In this document: positions 17,587 to 24,683 of the stretch, one piece after another
How positions within the stretch are numbered: the stretch's first letter is position 1
Layout of the letters: each line of letters starts with the position of its first letter
Assembly: GCF_017873395.1 (NCBI RefSeq)
Contig: NZ_JAGGKC010000002.1
Location: 62,001-126,000 of the forward strand
From: Youngiibacter multivorans
Lineage (GTDB): Bacteria > Bacillota > Clostridia > Clostridiales > Clostridiaceae
Direction: 5' to 3'
Length of the DNA: 64,000 nt
Notes under the pieces: model-generated
What the model saw: only the letters and a program-made list of their open reading frames with translations
What the model was told of the DNA's origin: nothing
Databases searched by the model: none
Translations under genes and position numbers: made by a program

Positions 17587-18485
17587 TGCCGGACGTAGGC
17601 GCTTCAATACTAGCCAAGCTCAAGTACAAGTCAAAAACTTCAGGAGTGCCCTACCAGCAGTATCTACAGCTTTTTTTTCAGGAGGAGTTCCTGCGTCGAC
17701 TTTCAAAATCGAAATATTCCGGGAATTTGATTTTAAAGGGAGGCCTATTTATATTCGCTCTAACCAACTTCAAAAGTCGAGCAACAGTCGATGTTGACTT
17801 CTTGTTAGATAGAATTAATGGCAATGCTGATTATATCTTAAATGTTATTAATGAAATCATTGAAACTCAGACTGGCTATAATAAAGTGATTGTTCTAAAA
17901 GCTTCAAAAACAGTTCAAATAGCAATCCACCAAAAATACCCCGGTGTGGGTATTCAAGTAATAGGGCAACTGAAAAATGTCCGAGTTCCATTCGGAATTG
18001 ACATTGGCATTGGAGATATTATTGTTCCAAAATCACAGAAAATGGTCATTCAAACACAGCTCGATGGCTATGATTCACCTGAGGTTTTGACCTACTCACT
18101 TGAAAGTACTATCTCTGAAAAATTCGATGCCATACTTCAGAGGTTGGAATTGACAAGCCGTATGAAGGATTTTTTCGACATACATTACCTTGCACACACT
18201 TTTGATTTTAGTGGGTATAATCTGCAGCTTGCCATAGAACACACTCTGAGAAATAGAAATACCTACTTCGGTAGCGATAGCTTAGAAAAAGTTGTTTCCT
18301 TAAAAGATAACCTTAATATTAAAACAAGATGGAAACACTTCACCAAAACAATCAACTCACCAGATCTGAACTTCAGTGAAATTATTGGAACTATCGAAAC
18401 CTTCCTGAGTCCAGTTTGGGAGGCAGTTGTGAGTGGTAAAGTTTTTTCAAAGGAGTGGAATTGTAAATCCAATTCCTGGCAATAA
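17586..18485 (+). CDS. AbiEii-family nucleotidyltransferase toxin
   Basis: Toxin of 299 residues of the AbiEii/AbiGii group (DNA polymerase beta-like nucleotidyltransferase). The fold's first motif is visible as LILKGGLFIFAL and then ATVDVDFLL, giving the catalytic Asp-x-Asp around residues 70-72. The canonical motif has GG-S/T after KGG; here it is Leu. The C-terminal half carries LESTISEKFDAILQRLELTSRMKDFFDI (written in part; residues about 175-200), the usual AbiEii helix. ATG at 17586 is coupled to the antitoxin stop; a GTG nine bases earlier sits too close to GGAG. Confidence 0.88.
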   Translation: MPDVGASILAKLKYKSKTSGVPYQQYLQLFFQEEFLRRLSKSKYSGNLILKGGLFIFALTNFKSRATVDVDFLLDRINGNADYILNVINEIIETQTGYNKVIVLKASKTVQIAIHQKYPGVGIQVIGQLKNVRVPFGIDIGIGDIIVPKSQKMVIQTQLDGYDSPEVLTYSLESTISEKFDAILQRLELTSRMKDFFDIHYLAHTFDFSGYNLQLAIEHTLRNRNTYFGSDSLEKVVSLKDNLNIKTRWKHFTKTINSPDLNFSEIIGTIETFLSPVWEAVVSGKVFSKEWNCKSNSWQ

Positions 18486-18594
18486 AGCCAAAACCAAGCA
18501 GTTAAAGTATTTTTAAATAAATTTTATCTAAGAGTATGCAAGACACGATTTTCCTACTCCATTTCAGCGTCTTGATTAGGTTGACAAAATATAA

Positions 18595-18628
18595 GCCCTT
18601 CGCTCCGACATCATGCGGAACGAAGGGC
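18595..18628. terminator. Hairpin terminator between abiEii and the OsmC-like gene
   Basis: An 8-base stem, GCCCTTCG (18595-18602) with CGAAGGGC (18621-18628), is extended by an inner TCCG/CGGA pair. It lies between two convergent genes; the minus-strand exit is T-rich (TTATATTTTG). Confidence 0.75.
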
Positions 18629-18638
18629 AAATTTCAGT

Positions 18639-19058
18639 TCAATATCCAATTGTGACAATTTCAGGCTCCAGGACAATTTCACTCTTCAGGGAAGCTGTTA
18701 CCGGTGAATTATCAGCAGCAAGCTTTAGTGCCGCTATTGCCTTCTCTTCCGTACCAGCACCGCAGATAGTGACCTTTGGCATAAGCCTGATAGTGTGGAA
18801 TTCTTTACCCTCATCCTCTGACTCACCCTCTGCTTTGCATTCATAGGCTGCCATCTCAAGCCCCGCCTTCTCCATCTCAATTACTACGGAAATCTGGAAA
18901 GAGATGTTCACCGCCATCATAAGTGCATCCTCAGGGGTCATTACTCCTGCTTTCCCGCGCTGCATGGGAGTGGCTGAAAATTCCATTTCTATACCATTCT
19001 GGCAAACTGTATTACCTTCAAACCCGCCATTCCAGGTTGCCTTGTTTACATATATCAT
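18639..19058 (-). CDS. OsmC/Ohr-fold protein lacking both redox cysteines
   Basis: Protein of 139 residues with the OsmC fold pattern (TPEDALMMAV helix entry, then the SPVTASL segment). In OsmC and Ohr two cysteines form the peroxide-reducing pair; aligning by the P-E-x-x-L and x-x-CPV landmarks puts Ser53 and Ser118 at both positions, so it cannot act as a thiol peroxidase by the known chemistry. Cys74 and Cys99 are elsewhere. GAGGTG precedes the ATG. It is the last gene of an operon with the GcvH-like, exported unknown and dehalogenase-like genes, ten bases after the GcvH-like gene, so a binding or scaffold role in that pathway is likely. Confidence 0.75.
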   Translation of the reverse strand: MIYVNKATWNGGFEGNTVCQNGIEMEFSATPMQRGKAGVMTPEDALMMAVNISFQISVVIEMEKAGLEMAAYECKAEGESEDEGKEFHTIRLMPKVTICGAGTEEKAIAALKLAADNSPVTASLKSEIVLEPEIVTIGY

Positions 19059-19067
19059 GCTTTCACC

Positions 19068-19508
19068 TCACATTTTTGACAGATTCTCAAGCATCACAGG
19101 AAGGTATGCGTCAGGAAACAGAAGCTCAGCAATGTCATCATCCCAGTTTCCCGGTTCAAGCTTGAAGAGCCATCCTTTTCCATAAGCATCACTGTTCACA
19201 AGGTCAGGCGAACTCTCAAGGTCCTCATTGATTTCCACTACAGTACCGCTTACAGGCACCTTGACGCTTACAGCCGCTCCATCCATTCCAATGCTTGCAG
19301 CCTCCTCATCCTTCTCCAGGATCGCTCCCAGTGCCGGTAAGTCAACAAACGTTGCTTCACCTGAGGTCATCTGAAGATAATCAGTGATGCCAACTATAGC
19401 AAGCTCTCCATCATGCCTTACCCAAACTTCATCCATGCTGTAGAGGCAGGACCTGTCCACCCTCAGATTATAGCCTTCATAGGTAGTTTCAAAAAATTCC
19501 CTGTCCAT
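19068..19508 (-). CDS. GcvH-like protein without the lipoyl lysine
   Basis: Protein of 146 residues with the biotinyl/lipoyl hammerhead fold of glycine cleavage H protein: VWVRHDGELAIVGITDYLQ at the front, VKVPVSGTVVEIN in the core and SDAYGKGWLFKLEPGNWDD at the end. In GcvH the lipoylated Lys is eight residues before the PVSG proline; here that residue is Gly77, inside IGMDGAAVSV. Thus it should not carry lipoate. ATG at 19508 follows GGAGGG. No gcvT or gcvP genes are near. It may be a structural or cofactor-handling derivative that serves the neighbouring dehalogenase-like protein; this is inference. Confidence 0.78.
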   Translation of the reverse strand: MDREFFETTYEGYNLRVDRSCLYSMDEVWVRHDGELAIVGITDYLQMTSGEATFVDLPALGAILEKDEEAASIGMDGAAVSVKVPVSGTVVEINEDLESSPDLVNSDAYGKGWLFKLEPGNWDDDIAELLFPDAYLPVMLENLSKM

Positions 19509-19538
19509 GCTCATCCCTCCGTATGTTGAATTTTGTTC

Positions 19539-20324
19539 CTATCTGCTCCATACCCCTGCGGCCTGAAACTCATGCCCGAAGCCTTCAGTAATTTCAGCCT
19601 CTAGGCTCTTGTACTCAGCTTCAGTGAAATCTGCACCAGGCATCTGGTATATGGTCACAAAGCTTTCAGCGAATCCACCAAGCTGCATCCTTACAGCTTC
19701 AGGCGAATCAGTAGTCAAAGGATTCCCGGTGATCTCCTCCTCGGTCTTGTTCCTGTTGGTTCCTACCAGAAGAGAATACATTGCCTTCCCGCCATCTCTC
19801 CATATATATAGCTCAAGTCCCTTCATTGGAGCTGCCTCTTTAGACGAGACCTTGAGGCCATAGCTGACGGTGCCCTGCTTATATCTTATGGTGATTACCA
19901 GGACATGGTCTCCCGCCACATAAGGAACCTCAGCTGTAATTGTGTTTCCCTTAAGCTCAGCCATTCCACCCGATGGAATAGCTTCTCCACTGTCAATTCT
20001 GTATACCTCGAAGTCGATAAGCTCAATATTCCCCTTGAACAGCTTGTCATCATTAACAGGAAAAAGCTCAATCTTTTCTCCTGCAGTCACCTGAAGTGTA
20101 TTCTCCAGCTTATACTGGAAGTCCTTCGGATGCAGCGAATCCGCCTGAACCGACCTGTTTCCATAGTCCCATCCATATGTTCCCATTATGGCTCTGGCAG
20201 TACCCTGTGAGCTCCTGGCCTCAAGTCCTGGAGGACCAGGGAGCTCTCTGAAGAAAGCGAGATATACTGCAGCAGCAGCTACAATTATTACAATACCTGA
20301 AGCTATAACCTTCAGCTTATTCAA
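19539..20324 (-). CDS. Exported or membrane-anchored protein of unknown function
   Basis: Protein of 261 residues with one N-terminal hydrophobic helix (residues about 5-26) and no lipobox, so it is probably anchored with the rest outside. I do not recognise a domain. The extracellular part begins with an ARAIMGTYGWDYGNRSVQAD segment, which resembles a motif found in various Bacillota exported proteins of unknown role, and is rich in beta-strand-like sequence. The start is a TTG that overlaps the stop of the dehalogenase-like gene (CTTTGA), with GGAG upstream, so the two are translationally coupled. Confidence 0.7.
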   Translation of the reverse strand: MNKLKVIASGIVIIVAAAAVYLAFFRELPGPPGLEARSSQGTARAIMGTYGWDYGNRSVQADSLHPKDFQYKLENTLQVTAGEKIELFPVNDDKLFKGNIELIDFEVYRIDSGEAIPSGGMAELKGNTITAEVPYVAGDHVLVITIRYKQGTVSYGLKVSSKEAAPMKGLELYIWRDGGKAMYSLLVGTNRNKTEEEITGNPLTTDSPEAVRMQLGGFAESFVTIYQMPGADFTEAEYKSLEAEITEGFGHEFQAAGVWSR

Positions 20325-21538
20325 AGTCCCTCTCTCCTTGGTCTTAATACTACCGGTCTTTCACCATAGCTTTCAATGTGCAGGTATCCATGCTTCTCCC
20401 TCTGGTGGGTGTTTACCTGAAGCTCACAGCCTCTCCTGGTTTCGCATCTCGTGCATTCGAAGCACTGCAGAGATTCGAATCCCCAGGTGAACGGGCATAC
20501 AGCTATGCAGGTGGCGCAGCTTCCGCCGTTGTCCTGCCAGAAATTCAGGCATTTCTCACCGTTGATGTACCACTTCCTTACTCCAGGATTCCCCGTCTCA
20601 TATGACACAGAATCCAAAGGCTCTCCAAAGCTTATGGAGTCAGATGGACAATGCTCTGCACATAACAGGCAGTTCTTGCAGAAGATCTCCACGCCGAAAT
20701 CTACCGGCTTGTCAGGTACAAGAGGCATGTCCGTCAGCACCTTGAATAGCCTTACGCTTGGACCGAACTCAGGAGTGATGAGTATACCCAGCCTTCCAAG
20801 CTCGCCCAGGCCTGCATCCACAGCAAGTGGAATGCTCATGGCGGTGTCGTTCATGCAGGGTATTGCCTTATAGCCCATGGCCCTAATATATTCGGCAAGA
20901 GATACTGCGGTTATTCCCATCCTTGAGTAGCCTATGGAGGTTGCAGTGCTTGACTCTATTGCAGGCGATGTTCCTATACCCTTTGGATCCATTGCTACAG
21001 CCATTACTATCGCCCTGTCCATGCTCTTCGGTATCCTGAATTCTTCTTCGGTTTCCTCCGGAATCCCATCATCAGTGATGACTATGGGCTTCACCATGTC
21101 CTTTGAATAGACCCATCTTTCATCAAGTGCGGCAATACCGACCAGGTCAGCCCCGTAAAGCCCAGCTGCCCTCTTTACAAGCCTTGTCAGCTCCTCTGAA
21201 GGCTTCACTACCTTATGCGCTGAAAGGACATCAGGTACCACCATGGTGCTCCACTTCAGCATCTGGAAGTTAGGGAATCCATATACTCCTATAAGGAGGT
21301 TGAACGCATTTGCTCCCATGTCAAGGGCGTTGTCCTCCTGAAGATAGCCTTCGACTCCCTCCATCATCTTCCTGCCCATGTTCCTGTGCATCTTATCAAG
21401 CCAGAACATATATCCAAGCTTTCCTGTATCCTTCATACTTACCGTGACGAAGGCCTGGCTTGTCACTGGAAACCTTTTGTAGCCCTGACCGACCACATAT
21501 GGCACTTTCTTAGTCTTCATCTCACTTCTTGGTATCAT
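20321..21538 (-). CDS. Reductive dehalogenase-like corrinoid/iron-sulfur protein, cytoplasmic
   Basis: Protein of 405 residues related to the catalytic part of RdhA/PceA reductive dehalogenases and to QueG. Two cluster motifs are plain: Cys287-x2-Cys290-x2-Cys293-x3-Cys297 (FCKNCLLCAEHCP) and Cys330-x10-Cys341-x2-Cys344-x3-Cys348 (GSCATCIAVCPF). The preceding region MGITAVSLAEYIRAMGYKAI and GELGRLGILITPEFGPSVRL fits the corrinoid-binding half. There is no twin-arginine signal and no rdhB anchor gene. An extra C-terminal group, Cys359, Cys362, Cys365 and Cys371, could bind another metal. It heads the operon with the unknown, GcvH-like and OsmC-like genes. True organohalide respiration is not implied; QueG-like or novel reductase activity is possible. 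Confidence 0.82.
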   Translation of the reverse strand: MIPRSEMKTKKVPYVVGQGYKRFPVTSQAFVTVSMKDTGKLGYMFWLDKMHRNMGRKMMEGVEGYLQEDNALDMGANAFNLLIGVYGFPNFQMLKWSTMVVPDVLSAHKVVKPSEELTRLVKRAAGLYGADLVGIAALDERWVYSKDMVKPIVITDDGIPEETEEEFRIPKSMDRAIVMAVAMDPKGIGTSPAIESSTATSIGYSRMGITAVSLAEYIRAMGYKAIPCMNDTAMSIPLAVDAGLGELGRLGILITPEFGPSVRLFKVLTDMPLVPDKPVDFGVEIFCKNCLLCAEHCPSDSISFGEPLDSVSYETGNPGVRKWYINGEKCLNFWQDNGGSCATCIAVCPFTWGFESLQCFECTRCETRRGCELQVNTHQREKHGYLHIESYGERPVVLRPRREGL

Positions 21539-21626
21539 CGAAATCCCCCTTATCCTTGCCTTGTTTCCTAATTCAAATGTACCAGTATATTCAATCGTTT
21601 ACAAGGACTGTCACCAAAAGGGAAAA

Positions 21627-21652
21627 CCCGGTCAGGGAGTTTCCTGACCGGG
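21627..21652 (-). terminator. Terminator downstream of the thioredoxin-like gene
   Basis: Perfect 10-base stem CCCGGTCAGG/CCTGACCGGG with a six-base loop; minus-strand exit is TTTTCCCTTTT. It separates the permease operon from the dehalogenase-like operon. Confidence 0.88.
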
Positions 21653-21658
21653 ATTGCT

Positions 21659-21892
21659 TTACTCAGCTATGTATTTCTTGATGGCATCCAGGTTTGGCAC
21701 CCTTCCTGCGAAAAGGACCTTCTCATCCTTGACAAGCGCAGGAGTCCCCATTACCCCATAGGACATTATGTCCTTTATGTTCTCTACCTTCAGGACTTCA
21801 GCATCAAGCCCCATGTCCTTCACGGCTTCCCTGACGTTCGCCTCAAGCTTCTTGCAGTTTGAACAGCCTGTTCCAAGTATCTTTAATATCAT
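21659..21892 (-). CDS. Small thioredoxin-fold protein (CXXC, redox-disulfide/TM0996 type)
   Basis: Protein of 77 residues with the redox centre Cys10-Ser-Asn-Cys13 (GTGCSNCKK) and the cis-proline region GVMGTPALV, typical of the short archaeal-type glutaredoxin/thioredoxin group. These proteins are very often encoded next to DUF318-type permeases and ArsR regulators, as here. It is the last gene of the ArsR-permease operon and is probably a thiol reductant for the transported thiol or metalloid species. Confidence 0.88.
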   Translation of the reverse strand: MILKILGTGCSNCKKLEANVREAVKDMGLDAEVLKVENIKDIMSYGVMGTPALVKDEKVLFAGRVPNLDAIKKYIAE

Positions 21893-21963
21893 CTAAATCA
21901 TTCCTTCCTGAATTGAATATTCGAATTGAAAATCACATTACCTAAGCATTAAACCTACGTCGA

Positions 21964-22968
21964 TCATATGAACACATGCCCGTAGGCGTTGAAGAAGAAT
22001 CCTATAATCAGAATGCCTATTGTGACTATCCCTATGAAGGTTCCAAGAAGCTTTGGCTTTATGACATTCTTCAGCATTATCATCGATGGCAGACTAAGTG
22101 TCGTAACTCCCATCATGAAGGCAAGCACAGTTCCGAGTCCTACACCCTTAGACAGCAGAGCCTCTGCTATCGGAAGAGTTCCAAAGATGTCGGCGTATAT
22201 TGGAATCCCAACAAATGTCGCAAGGGGTACGGAGTACCACTTGTCCTGTCCGAGAAGGGCTTCAATGAAGCTCTGAGGAATCCAGTTGTGTATGGCAGCA
22301 CCAATTCCTACGCCTATCAGCACATACACCCAGACCTTCTTGAATATGTCCTTAACCTGGTCCTTGGAGTAGTCAATCCTTTCCTTAACTGAAAGCTTCT
22401 CCTCCTCGTATGCAACATCCATGTTGTTGAACACGAAGCCTTCGACCTCGTCTTCCATCCTGAGCTTGCTTATTATCGTACCGCCAACTACTGCTAAAAT
22501 GAGTCCTACGCTAACATAGGCGAGGGCTATCTTCCAGCCGAATATGCTGGCAAGGAGCAGTACTGATGCAAGGTCAACCATTGGCGAAGATATAAGGAAC
22601 GAGAACGTTACACCAAGCGGCAGTCCTGCGTTCGTGAAACCAATGAACAGTGGAATTGAAGAACAGGAGCAGAACGGGGTTATTGTCCCGAGAAGGGCTC
22701 CAAGAATATTTGCCTGTATTCCAGTGAATCTTCCGAGTATCTTCCTCGTCCTCTCAGGAGGAAAGAAGCTCTGAATATATGAAATCATGAATATAAGTGC
22801 GGAGAGGAGTATGAATATCTTAATTACGTCATATATGAAGAAATGGATGCTTCCTCCGAGCCTTTCAGTAGTGCTAAGTCCGAAGACATTTTCAACAAGA
22901 GCCTTTACCAGGTTTGACAGCCACGTCATCTTCAGCAGCTGGTCGTTTATGAATCCAAATATTGCCAT
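21964..22968 (-). CDS. ArsP-type (DUF318/SO_0444-like) membrane permease
   Basis: Permease of 334 residues with about ten membrane helices in two similar halves. The hallmark PFCSCSSIPLFIGF (near residue 98) has the Cys-Ser-Cys-Ser metalloid/thiol site, followed by GLPLGVTFSFLISSPMV. The second half has VGIPIYADIFGTLPIAEALL. Members of this family export organoarsenicals or other soft-metal and thiol species. GAGGATGG precedes the ATG; it lies 13 bases after the ArsR gene. Confidence 0.88.
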   Translation of the reverse strand: MAIFGFINDQLLKMTWLSNLVKALVENVFGLSTTERLGGSIHFFIYDVIKIFILLSALIFMISYIQSFFPPERTRKILGRFTGIQANILGALLGTITPFCSCSSIPLFIGFTNAGLPLGVTFSFLISSPMVDLASVLLLASIFGWKIALAYVSVGLILAVVGGTIISKLRMEDEVEGFVFNNMDVAYEEEKLSVKERIDYSKDQVKDIFKKVWVYVLIGVGIGAAIHNWIPQSFIEALLGQDKWYSVPLATFVGIPIYADIFGTLPIAEALLSKGVGLGTVLAFMMGVTTLSLPSMIMLKNVIKPKLLGTFIGIVTIGILIIGFFFNAYGHVFI

Positions 22969-22981
22969 TTTTACACCATCC

Positions 22982-23347
22982 TCAAGAGATCATCTCTTCG
23001 TCAGAGATCACGCAGCAGCTGTTAGAGTATCTTTCCTTGTACTTAAGGTTTTTCCCATCGAGTTCAAGTTGAGGATAATCACCTATGTTATCAAGGATAT
23101 CCTTCGCTATTCCAAGCAGAACCTTGCTTTCAGCCTTAATGCTGTAGTATACGTACTTTTCCTTACGCTCATCATTGACAAGTCCCAGGTCACGAAGCTT
23201 TGACAGTGCCTTTGAAACCTTAGGCTGAGGAATTCCAAGGACACCGCTCATCTCACAGACGCAGGCCTCTTCCCTTGCAAGAAGCATTACAACCCTGAGC
23301 CTAGTCTCATCCGATAAAAGCTTGAATATTTCAGTAAGTCTTTCCAT
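22982..23347 (-). CDS. ArsR/SmtB-family metal-sensing repressor
   Basis: Winged helix-turn-helix repressor of 121 residues. It has the alpha3 metal-binding motif Cys29-Val-Cys31-Glu (EEACVCEMSG) characteristic of As/Sb/Cd/Pb-sensing members, recognition helix PQPKVSKALSKLRDLGLV, and a beta-wing ERKEKYVYYSI. Additional Cys residues near the C-terminus (SNSCCVIS) may join the site. ATG at 23347 is chosen because GGAGGTTGAA precedes it. It sits downstream of a perfect palindromic operator and probably controls both its own operon and the divergent hydrogenase-like gene. Confidence 0.9.
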   Translation of the reverse strand: MERLTEIFKLLSDETRLRVVMLLAREEACVCEMSGVLGIPQPKVSKALSKLRDLGLVNDERKEKYVYYSIKAESKVLLGIAKDILDNIGDYPQLELDGKNLKYKERYSNSCCVISDEEMIS

Positions 23348-23364
23348 TTCAACCTCCATCTACT

Positions 23365-23386
23365 CATATGCACATATGTGCATATG
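23365..23386. promoter_or_regulatory. Perfect 22-base palindromic ArsR operator
   Basis: The sequence from 23365 to 23386 is an exact palindrome with centre ACATATGT and core ATATGCACATATGTGCATAT. It lies 18 bases upstream of the arsR start and about 100 bases upstream of the divergent gene at 23488. Such A/T-rich 20-22 base palindromes are typical for ArsR/SmtB repressors. Confidence 0.82.
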
Positions 23387-23487
23387 ATAATATTACCCCT
23401 CTGCAAATCAAAAGTCAAGCATTTGGTATTGCATCTTTTTATGGCAGTGATAATCTAAAGTTAAGTGAAGCAAGATGAGGTGCCCCT

Positions 23488-24180
23488 ATGAATGGAGAAA
23501 ATATAATCCGGATAGCAAGCCTTGCTCCCTCCTATCCAGCATATTTCAGCTGTCACCCAGAACAGCTTGTGACAGCGCTGAAGCTTCTGGGATTCCATTT
23601 TGTTGAGGAAACTGCCTCTGTCGTAGGCAATGCAGTGGATATGAGGCTAAGTGAAGCAAGGAAAAGAACAGGTCCAATTATCGGCAGCTCCTGCCCAAGG
23701 ATAGCAGAAGAGATCAGGGAAGGCTGGCCGGGGCTCAGTGATCTTATGTCAGATGTCCCCTCACCAATGGAACTCCATGGAAGTATGCTTCGGGAAAGGT
23801 ATGGTGCTGACTGTAAGCTGACATTCCTGTCACCATGCCCATGGAAGGCTGAGGAGAACAACATAAAGAACTGCGTCGATGAAGTCGTGACCTTCGACGT
23901 ACTTGAGGAAATGATTCTTGATGCAGGAATACCAAACCTTTCAGTTCTTAAAAGGACACCCTTTGATTCAATCGTGGATGACCCTGTACACAGGCTATCG
24001 CCACTGGTTATGGGAGTGCACGGGTTTGACGAATGCATAAAGAGGCTAGATGATCCTCGCCTTCTTGCCGAAGGCTACAACGAGCTCTTGTGGTGCAGCG
24101 GCGGATGCTTCAGGACGGCTCTGAAGAAGGAAGAATCGGATATACAGATTGAGCGTGTATTCACCGCATGGGAGGAATAG
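23488..24180 (+). CDS. Minimal [FeFe]-hydrogenase-like (H-domain-derived) protein
   Basis: Protein of 230 residues that reads as a shortened version of the iron-only hydrogenase large-subunit domain. N-terminal IRIASLAPSYPAYF and LKLLGFHFVEET correspond to the start of the H-domain. The cluster motifs follow in order: GSSCP (Cys69, for TSCCP), SPCPWKAEE (Cys117, for MPCxxKxxE) and YNELLWCSGGC (Cys203 and Cys207, for EVMACPGGC). All four ligands of the cubane are kept, but the proton-relay Cys is Ser68. There are no ferredoxin domains and the GGVMEA loop is absent, so it is more likely a sensor or electron/sulfur-handling derivative than a working hydrogenase. It is coupled to a MoaD-like gene. 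Confidence 0.75.
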   Translation: MNGENIIRIASLAPSYPAYFSCHPEQLVTALKLLGFHFVEETASVVGNAVDMRLSEARKRTGPIIGSSCPRIAEEIREGWPGLSDLMSDVPSPMELHGSMLRERYGADCKLTFLSPCPWKAEENNIKNCVDEVVTFDVLEEMILDAGIPNLSVLKRTPFDSIVDDPVHRLSPLVMGVHGFDECIKRLDDPRLLAEGYNELLWCSGGCFRTALKKEESDIQIERVFTAWEE

Positions 24181-24182
24181 AT

Positions 24183-24437
24183 ATGGAGAACTTCAAATTT
24201 AGCATCTATGACGGCTGCGAACCAAGGATTCTTGAGCTCGAAAGGACTCCGGAAGACTTCACCGAGCTTCTGTCTATGATTTCCGACAGGTATCCCGGAA
24301 GACATGGAAGACTGATGGAAGGCATAATCAGGCAGCAGTTTACCGTTATAAAGAATACCATGCGTGTAGAGCTCATGAGCGAACCCATTTCAGAGAAGGA
24401 CAAGGTCATAATCATGGCAAGTGTCCATGGGGGCTAA
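24183..24437 (+). CDS. MoaD/ThiS-like small carrier protein ending in Gly-Gly
   Basis: Protein of 84 residues with a beta-grasp pattern: FKFSIYDG first strand, EDFTELLSMISDRYPG helix, and a C-terminal segment EKDKVIIMASVHGG that mirrors the LxxGDEVxxxPPVxGG end of MoaD and ThiS. The terminal Gly-Gly is the residue pair that is adenylated and thiocarboxylated in that family. ATG at 24183 follows GGAGGAATAGAT and lies two bases after the stop of the hydrogenase-like gene. No MoeB/ThiF activating enzyme is encoded in the window, so activation would have to come from elsewhere. Sequence identity to known members is likely low. Confidence 0.68.
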   Translation: MENFKFSIYDGCEPRILELERTPEDFTELLSMISDRYPGRHGRLMEGIIRQQFTVIKNTMRVELMSEPISEKDKVIIMASVHGG

Positions 24438-24465
24438 TCAGACATGACAGAAGTGAATTGATATG

Positions 24466-24496
24466 AAAAGGCGGAGGTTGTATGCCTCCGCCTTTT
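24466..24496 (+). terminator. Terminator of the hydrogenase-like/MoaD-like operon
   Basis: Perfect 12-base stem AAAAGGCGGAGG/CCTCCGCCTTTT with a seven-base loop. Confidence 0.93.
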
Positions 24497-24510
24497 ACAT
24501 ATGTTCTAAC

Positions 24511-24568
24511 GTTCTTAAAAACGCGCGAAACATTCCTTTTAACTAATGTTACGCGCAAATTTAGGAAC
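24511..24568. repeat. Imperfect 24-base inverted repeat, unexplained
   Basis: Left arm 24511-24534 and right arm 24545-24568 match at 19 of 24 positions when one is reversed and complemented; both contain GCGCG and AACATT. The ten-base loop is T-rich. It lies just after a terminator and before the convergent DUF6320 gene. It has no T-run, so it is a poor terminator; it could be a small mobile-element relic, recombination site or protein site. Confidence 0.5.
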
Positions 24569-24683
24569 AATATAATTTAAACAATTGTCAGTTTCTGATA
24601 GTTGGCCCAAACGAAAATAATCAGCAGAGTATTTATGTATCGACCTAAACTTTTGTCTTCGAATTCAACTGAAGGATTATTGA

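Noticed and set aside
20321..21538. A respiratory organohalide reductase
   Set aside because: No twin-arginine signal, no RdhB anchor and no adjacent rdh regulator; only the fold and clusters are shared.
24511..24568. Terminator or insertion sequence end
   Set aside because: No T-run and no transposase nearby; recorded only as an unexplained inverted repeat.
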